From Candidatus Omnitrophota bacterium (GTDB taxonomy: Bacteria > Omnitrophota > Gorgyraeia > Zapsychrales > Zapsychraceae), in assembly GCA_030634235.1 (NCBI GenBank), contig DAOWBD010000021.1, positions 1 to 10,644 of the forward strand: DNA of 10,644 nt, written 5' to 3'. Below, piece after piece: positions 6,691 through 10,644 of the stretch. A program made the position numbers and the translations under genes. The notes beneath the pieces are model-generated. The model was not told the origin of the DNA. It saw only the letters and a list, made by a program, of their open reading frames with translations, and searched no databases. The stretch's first letter is position 1. Every line of letters starts with the position of its first letter.

Positions 6691-6695
6691 AAGCC

Positions 6696-7598
6696 GTGGG
6701 ACGATCCGCAAACATCCCCAAACGAAAATATTTTACCGTTATCGCCGCATCCACCCGTTTATCTTTAGGACAACAGACACGGATCATGGGTATCGTCAAC
6801 ACAACGCCGGACTCGTTCAGTCAGGATGGCTGTCTTCGCAAATGCCATGCCACGCCCAAAGCAGCGATTTCTCTGGCACAAAAACAGATCAGAGACGGCG
6901 CGGATATCATTGACATCGGCGGAGAGTCGACACGCCCCGGAGCACGCCGAATATCCGCAAAGGAGGAGATCGGCCGCGTGATCCCGGTGATCACATCCCT
7001 TACAAAAAAAATCAAGGTCCCGATATCCATCGACACTTACAAACCTATCGTCGCTAAGGCCGCGTTAGACGCTGGTGCCAGCATTGTCAATAATATCATG
7101 GGCAGCAAACCCGACGTCAACCTCCTGAAGATGATCAAGAACTACAATGCCGCGGTCGTCCTCATGCACATCCGAGGAACGCCAAGAACAATGCAAAAAA
7201 ATATTCGTTATCGCGATCTCACCGCCGAGATAACCGCCTCTTTGCGAAAATCAATAGAAAAATGCTTGGAAATCGGCATAAAATCGGATAGAATCATAAT
7301 AGACCCGGGTATTGGGTTTGGTAAGACCGTCGAGCACAATCTGGAAATCCTGAATCGCCTAGGCGATTTTAAAAAACTGAGGCGCCCTCTTTTAATCGGA
7401 ACCTCCCGTAAATCTTTTATCGGAAAAGTTTTAAACAGGGACGTTCGTGACCGTCTTATCGGAACTGCAGCGAGCGTCTGCGCGAGTATCCTTAACGGTG
7501 CTCACATTGTGCGCGTGCACGACGTCAAGGCGATTAAAGAAACTGCCGTTATGACAGACGCCATTATCAACGAACACACCAACGATCGGTCACTATGA
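6696..7598 (+). CDS. folP: Dihydropteroate synthase FolP
   Basis: FolP condenses 6-hydroxymethyl-dihydropterin diphosphate with p-aminobenzoate in folate synthesis and is the sulfonamide target. In 300 residues the TIM-barrel signatures appear in order: MGIVNTTPDSFSQDG (31-45), DIIDIGGESTRPGA (70-83), SIDTYKP (111-117), LMHIRGTPRTMQ (156-167), DPGIGFGKT (203-211), IGTSRKSFIG (234-243) and RVHD (273-276). The usual Ile-Asn-Asp segment after the third strand reads VNNI here, a small deviation. The start is set at GTG 6696, five bases after the ftsH stop, because homologues carry a basic stretch of about 20-30 residues before MGI-N-TPDSF. The internal ATG at 6786 would remove that. The ribosome site is poor, suggesting coupling to ftsH. 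The stop overlaps the cdaA start (ATGA). Confidence 0.95.
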   Translation: MGRSANIPKRKYFTVIAASTRLSLGQQTRIMGIVNTTPDSFSQDGCLRKCHATPKAAISLAQKQIRDGADIIDIGGESTRPGARRISAKEEIGRVIPVITSLTKKIKVPISIDTYKPIVAKAALDAGASIVNNIMGSKPDVNLLKMIKNYNAAVVLMHIRGTPRTMQKNIRYRDLTAEITASLRKSIEKCLEIGIKSDRIIIDPGIGFGKTVEHNLEILNRLGDFKKLRRPLLIGTSRKSFIGKVLNRDVRDRLIGTAASVCASILNGAHIVRVHDVKAIKETAVMTDAIINEHTNDRSL

Positions 7599-8395
7599 GT
7601 TTTGTATTCTGGGAAGTTGTTAAACCGCTGCTTGAGATCATGATCCTTTGGATCGTGTTTTATCAAATCCTCGTTTTTTTCGAGGGAACACGCGCGTTTC
7701 AAGTCTTTCGCGGAATCATCTATTTGCTCATTGCTTTTTTATTGTTCCAGATCCTCGGGCTGGATACTCTCAACTGGCTCTTAACAAAATTTTTCGCGAT
7801 CTCGATCATTGCCCTGATCATTATCTTTCAACAGGAATTGCGGCACGGTCTCGCGCGCCTGGGACAGCAGCATCTTTTTAATTTCGGATTGGAAGAGTCC
7901 GAGATCGTCGCCATTATCGACGAGATCACATCGGCGTCTTACAAGCTCGCGCGGCAGAAGATCGGCTGCCTGATCGCCATTGAGAGGGAAACGAAATTAA
8001 ACGCCTATATCGAAAGCGGGATCACAATCGATTCACGCATTTCATCGGAATTGATCCAAAGCGTCTTTAACCCGCAGTCGCCGATCCACGACGGGGGTGT
8101 GATCACTCGAGGCAATCGTATCGCCGCGGTTTCATGTTTGTTCCCGTTATCGGATAATCCGAATTTCAGCAAAATCATCGGCACGCGTCACCGTGCCGCT
8201 TTAGGGATCACTGAACAAACAGATTCTGTCGTGATCATGGTGTCCGAGGAAACAGCTGAGATCTCAGTCGCGTGCGACGGAAGGTTTATTCCGATCGTCA
8301 GCCGCGAGCGCCTGGTCAATATCTTGAAAGACTTATTGATCCCTGAAAGTACGAAGAAAAAAAAGGTATTCCGTAAAGAGACCGCCGTCTCGTAA
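7595..8395 (+). CDS. cdaA: Diadenylate cyclase CdaA (DacA)
   Basis: CdaA makes the second messenger c-di-AMP from two ATP and controls potassium, osmolyte and envelope homeostasis in many bacteria. The 266-residue protein has three N-terminal membrane segments (about 10-29, 37-56, 60-79), a linker including FQQELRHGLARLG (78-90), and a DAC domain. The catalytic blocks are SPIHDGGVITRGNRIAAVSC (162-181) and GTRHRAALGITEQTDS (196-211), followed by VSEETAEISVACDG (216-229). The family's DGA motif reads DGG (166-168), a conservative change. The RHR motif is intact, so activity is expected. It overlaps folP by 4 bases (ATGA) and lacks its own clear ribosome site. In Firmicutes the next gene is cdaR; here only a 32-residue remnant-like ORF follows. 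Confidence 0.95.
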   Translation: MSFVFWEVVKPLLEIMILWIVFYQILVFFEGTRAFQVFRGIIYLLIAFLLFQILGLDTLNWLLTKFFAISIIALIIIFQQELRHGLARLGQQHLFNFGLEESEIVAIIDEITSASYKLARQKIGCLIAIERETKLNAYIESGITIDSRISSELIQSVFNPQSPIHDGGVITRGNRIAAVSCLFPLSDNPNFSKIIGTRHRAALGITEQTDSVVIMVSEETAEISVACDGRFIPIVSRERLVNILKDLLIPESTKKKKVFRKETAVS

Positions 8396-8408
8396 GAAAA
8401 TAAACCGC

Positions 8409-8507
8409 ATGAAAAATTTTATTACATACAACATCACACTCAAATTGATCTCTTTGGGGCTGGCGATTATCGTTTGGTTCTACGTCAGCCGCGAGCTGAT
8501 CAAATAA
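8409..8507 (+). CDS. 32-residue membrane microprotein resembling the N-terminus of CdaR/YbbR
   Basis: The ORF begins 13 bases after the cdaA stop and ends 22 bases before pdxJ. It reads MKNFITYNITLKLISLGLAI, then IVWFYVSRELIK, then TAA (8505-8507). This is close to the N-terminal anchor of YbbR/CdaR proteins: a short basic start, 'N..LKL.SL.LAI..WFYV', and one membrane helix (about residues 10-26). In CdaR that anchor is followed by several extracytoplasmic YbbR domains, which are absent here. The downstream sequence goes straight into pdxJ. The ORF is too short for most gene callers. Support comes from its motif, its position next to cdaA and its fit between two genes; the ribosome site is weak. 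It could be a functional small regulator of CdaA or the decayed head of a cdaR gene. Confidence 0.65.
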   Translation: MKNFITYNITLKLISLGLAIIVWFYVSRELIK

Positions 8508-8529
8508 CCAACATCTATTCCTTAAGCCA

Positions 8530-9246
8530 ATGCCAAAACTCGGAGTCAATGTTGATCACGTCGCTACCCTTCGACAGGCCAGGCGGGAGCTCGATCCCGA
8601 CCCTGTCGTCGCCGCGAAAATCTGCGAGAAGGCCGGGGCCGACAGCATCGTCGCACACCTGCGCGAGGACCGCCGCCATATCAACGACGAGGATATCCGC
8701 CGGCTGCGAAAAGCCGTCACGACGCGGTTGAACCTCGAGATGTCGCTGAACAAAGAGATCGTCGCGATCGCAGCACTGATCAAACCGGACGAAGCAACGC
8801 TGGTCCCGGAAAAACGGGCCGAAATCACGACGGAGGGAGGGCTCGACGTTGTAAGCCACTTCAACCGCATTGCCAGGGCCGTCGAAACCCTTCAAAAGAA
8901 GGACATCGCCGTGAGCCTGTTCATCGACCCCGTTAAGAAGCAAATCAAGCGCGCGCAGGAAAGCGGCGCGACCGTCATCGAACTGCATACAGGCCGCTAT
9001 GACCTTGCCTCGACGAGGATCGCCCGGAACCGCGAACTGGCGAAGATCAAGGACATGACGCGCTATGCCCGGGGGCTCGGTCTGATCGTCAACGCCGGGC
9101 ACGGGTTAAAATATCACAACACAAGAGCGATCGCCCGCATCCCGGGGATCAAAGAACTCAACATTGGACACTCGATCATTTCCCGTGCCGTTTTCGTCGG
9201 ACTAGAAGCGGCCGTCAAGGAAATGGTCAAAATCATTAAGAAATAA
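8530..9246 (+). CDS. pdxJ: Pyridoxine 5'-phosphate synthase PdxJ
   Basis: PdxJ condenses 1-deoxy-D-xylulose 5-phosphate with 3-amino-2-oxopropyl phosphate, the ring-closing step of the DXP-dependent vitamin B6 route. At 238 residues it is full length. Diagnostic blocks are LGVNVDHVATLRQAR (4-18), AHLREDRRHI (42-51), RLNLEMS (66-72), LVPEKRAEITTEGGLDV (91-107), SLFIDP (129-134), IELHTGRY (150-157), VNAGHGLKYHN (187-197) and ELNIGHSIISRAV (209-221). The catalytic His/Glu positions of the E. coli enzyme (His43, Glu70, His191 here) are kept. Parts of the gene, for example 8581-8640, are visibly GC-richer than the surrounding genes. The ribosome site before the ATG is weak. Confidence 0.97.
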   Translation: MPKLGVNVDHVATLRQARRELDPDPVVAAKICEKAGADSIVAHLREDRRHINDEDIRRLRKAVTTRLNLEMSLNKEIVAIAALIKPDEATLVPEKRAEITTEGGLDVVSHFNRIARAVETLQKKDIAVSLFIDPVKKQIKRAQESGATVIELHTGRYDLASTRIARNRELAKIKDMTRYARGLGLIVNAGHGLKYHNTRAIARIPGIKELNIGHSIISRAVFVGLEAAVKEMVKIIKK

Positions 9247-9251
9247 ACACT

Positions 9252-9602
9252 ATGATCACCGGAACCGGAATTGACATTATCGAAATTGAGCGCCTGCAAA
9301 AGGCCCTTGACCGTTGGGGAGAAGATTTCTTGAAGCATATCTTTAACGAAGAGGAGATCGCCTACGCTAAGAATAAGAAATTCCCAGCCCAGCACTATGC
9401 CGCCCGGTTTGCCGCCAAGGAAGCCATCTATAAAGCCTTTGGCGATGACAAGACCCTCGGCTGGAAAGACATGACCATCCTCAACGACGAAAACGGAAAA
9501 CCCTACTGTCAATTAAAGAACAGGGACCCTAAAGGGGAAATTTTAATTTCCATTTCACACACCAAAAATTATGCCGTTGCCAGCGCCATTATCACGTCGT
9601 AG
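9252..9602 (+). CDS. acpS: Holo-[acyl-carrier-protein] synthase AcpS
   Basis: AcpS moves the 4'-phosphopantetheine arm from coenzyme A onto apo-acyl carrier protein, activating fatty-acid synthesis. The 116-residue protein is of usual length. It has the N-terminal GTGIDIIEIERL (4-15) with the Mg-binding Asp8, then YAARFAAKEAIYKAFG (49-64) with Glu57 and Lys61, then LGWKDM (69-74), and the closing SISHTKNYAVA (100-110). It starts 5 bases after pdxJ. Its 3' end overlaps nnrD by about 26-32 bases in another frame. The pdxJ-acpS-nnrD order is a recurrent bacterial arrangement. Confidence 0.96.
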   Translation: MITGTGIDIIEIERLQKALDRWGEDFLKHIFNEEEIAYAKNKKFPAQHYAARFAAKEAIYKAFGDDKTLGWKDMTILNDENGKPYCQLKNRDPKGEILISISHTKNYAVASAIITS

Positions 9603-10425
9603 ATCAAACGTTCACAAAAATTTCTTCGGCCATGTTCTCGTCTTAGCCGGATCGAAACAGATGCTGGGCGCTGCCGCGCTTACCAGTTTAACGGCGCTCC
9701 GTTCCGGCGCTGGGCTCGTCACTCTGGGAATCCCTAAAAGTCTTAATGCCGCCGCGCACAAAAAAATTTCCAGCGCGGTCATGACCCTTCCGCTTGCAGA
9801 GACACCCGCGCAGACATTGGCCCCGTCAGCATTCAAACAGATCAAGAGCGCTTACTCTTCTTACGACGTGATCGCGATCGGCCCGGGCTTGTCGCGCCAT
9901 CCCGCCACACAGCGCCTAGCCCTGAAGATTATCGAAACCTCGACGATTCCCCTAATAATCGACGCCGACGCGCTCAACGCCCTGAGCCAATCTTTGAAAA
10001 GTTTAACAAAAACTAAAACGCTTAAAATCCTCACGCCTCATCCCGGCGAAATGTCGCGACTAGCCAAAAAGAAAAAAGATTTCATTGAAGACAACCGGCG
10101 GGACGTCGCGTGTTCCTTCGCACGAAAACACAACTGCATTCTGCTGCTTAAAGGAAGCCGGACGATTGTCGCTTCTCCGACGGGGAAAACCTATACAAAT
10201 ACGACCGGCAACGCCGGCATGGCCACCGCGGGCAGCGGCGATGTTTTAACCGGAATGATCGCCGCTTTTTGCGCCCAGGGCCTGTCCGGTTTTCAAGCGG
10301 CCCAATACGGCGCCTACCTGCACGGTAAAGCCGGAGACCTCGCCGCCAAAGCGAAAACACGGCTGGCCATGATCGCGCCGGACATTATCAATTGCATCCC
10401 AAAAGCCATTAAGACAGAACTCTAA
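9571..10425 (+). CDS. nnrD: ADP/ATP-dependent NAD(P)H-hydrate dehydratase NnrD (stand-alone)
   Basis: NnrD repairs damaged NAD(P)H by dehydrating (S)-NAD(P)HX with ADP or ATP. The ribokinase-like fold shows HVLVLAGS (21-28), ALRSGAGLVTLGIP (42-55), AIGPGLSRHP (102-111), DADALN (131-136), LTPHPGEMSRL (154-164), LLLKGSRTIV (191-200) and the nucleotide/catalytic block TTGNAGMATAGSGDVLTGMI (211-230). At 284 residues it is the dehydratase alone; the NnrE epimerase domain, often fused at the N-terminus, is absent here. The start is uncertain. ATG 9571 or TTG 9577 keep the family-like lead 'LSRRRSNVHKNFFG' and both lie inside acpS, so the genes overlap. Confidence 0.93.
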   Translation: MPLPAPLSRRRSNVHKNFFGHVLVLAGSKQMLGAAALTSLTALRSGAGLVTLGIPKSLNAAAHKKISSAVMTLPLAETPAQTLAPSAFKQIKSAYSSYDVIAIGPGLSRHPATQRLALKIIETSTIPLIIDADALNALSQSLKSLTKTKTLKILTPHPGEMSRLAKKKKDFIEDNRRDVACSFARKHNCILLLKGSRTIVASPTGKTYTNTTGNAGMATAGSGDVLTGMIAAFCAQGLSGFQAAQYGAYLHGKAGDLAAKAKTRLAMIAPDIINCIPKAIKTEL

Positions 10426-10434
10426 AGAGAGAAG

Positions 10435-10644
10435 ATGGAAAACAATAAACTCGTTCCTCCTGATAATGAAAAAAAAGTCCTTCTGCATTGCTGTTGCGCG
10501 CCGTGTTCCGGAGGGATCATCGAATCGCTTCTGGAATCCGACATCGACCTAACCGTTCTGTTTTACAACCCCAACATCCATCCGAAGGACGAGTACGAGA
10601 AGCGCAAGAACGAGATCGTTCGTTATATCCGTAAGAAAAATATC
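10435..10644 (+). CDS. queH: Epoxyqueuosine reductase QueH, N-terminal part
   Basis: QueH (formerly DUF208) reduces epoxyqueuosine to queuosine at position 34 of GUN-anticodon tRNAs and replaces the unrelated cobalamin-dependent QueG. The 70 residues before the window edge contain the hallmark cysteine cluster LLHCCCAPCSGG (16-27) and LFYNPNIHPKDEYEKRKNEI (43-62), which is typical of the family. The rest, including the second cysteine pair, lies outside the window. The ATG at 10435 comes 9 bases after the nnrD stop, with a purine-rich AAGAGAGAAG (10425-10434) acting as a poor ribosome site. Confidence 0.93.
   Translation, partial: MENNKLVPPDNEKKVLLHCCCAPCSGGIIESLLESDIDLTVLFYNPNIHPKDEYEKRKNEIVRYIRKKNI

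Noticed and set aside
6786..6788. Internal ATG as the folP start
   Set aside because: It would begin exactly at the MGIVNTTPDSF block and drop the preceding strand (LSLGQQTRI) that homologues carry. GTG 6696 fits better.
8515..9102. Long antisense open frame (195 residues) opposite pdxJ
   Set aside because: It mirrors the well-conserved pdxJ reading frame in a GC-rich stretch. Its translation shows no family motif and it has no ribosome site.
1..10644. CRISPR array or defence island
   Set aside because: I saw no regularly spaced direct repeats and no defence-type genes. The content is housekeeping apart from the items listed.

Overview
The window is a densely packed stretch of bacterial chromosome with every recognisable gene on the + strand. 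It holds one tRNA gene, eleven complete protein genes of ordinary size, one 32-residue small ORF, and a gene fragment at each edge. The mix of core genes (tsaD, tilS, ftsH, folP, cdaA, pdxJ, acpS, nnrD, queH) with a bactofilin and excisionase-type HTH proteins, the moderate GC content, and a palindromic repeat resembling ones I recall from environmental candidate-phylum genomes suggest an uncultivated Gram-negative-type bacterium. Omnitrophota or another PVC-related lineage is my best guess. That placement rests on general resemblance, not on a diagnostic marker.

Region by region. 1-141 is the C-terminal end of an unidentified protein. 156-2485 is a tight run: tsaD (tRNA t6A synthesis), a short MgtC/SapB membrane protein (ATGA overlap with tsaD), a bactofilin carrying an extra C-terminal helix-turn-helix domain, and a small helix-turn-helix protein with a C-terminal membrane anchor. 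An elongator tRNA-Met gene follows at 2525-2599. The 341-base gap 2600-2940 holds a possibly composite palindromic element (about 2603-2741), then AT-rich sequence with a weak candidate promoter. 2941-4524 encodes an exported nuclease-fold protein that has lost its key catalytic residues, followed by a short-type tilS.

A second dense run starts after the promoter-like sequence at 4564-4591: ftsH (membrane AAA+ protease), folP (folate), cdaA (c-di-AMP synthesis), a 32-residue ORF resembling only the N-terminal membrane helix of CdaR/YbbR, pdxJ (vitamin B6), acpS (ACP activation), nnrD (NAD(P)HX repair) and the start of queH (queuosine in tRNA). Gaps are 33 bases or less, and folP/cdaA and acpS/nnrD overlap, which suggests one transcript. 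The shared themes are tRNA modification (tsaD, tilS, queH), cofactor supply and repair (folP, pdxJ, acpS, nnrD) and envelope or membrane homeostasis (ftsH, cdaA).

The least ordinary parts are the paired bactofilin-HTH and HTH-membrane proteins, the cdaR-like microprotein beside cdaA, the catalytically degenerate nuclease fold, and the nested palindrome after the tRNA. I saw no clear unknown multi-gene system. The bactofilin/HTH pair is the best candidate for one.
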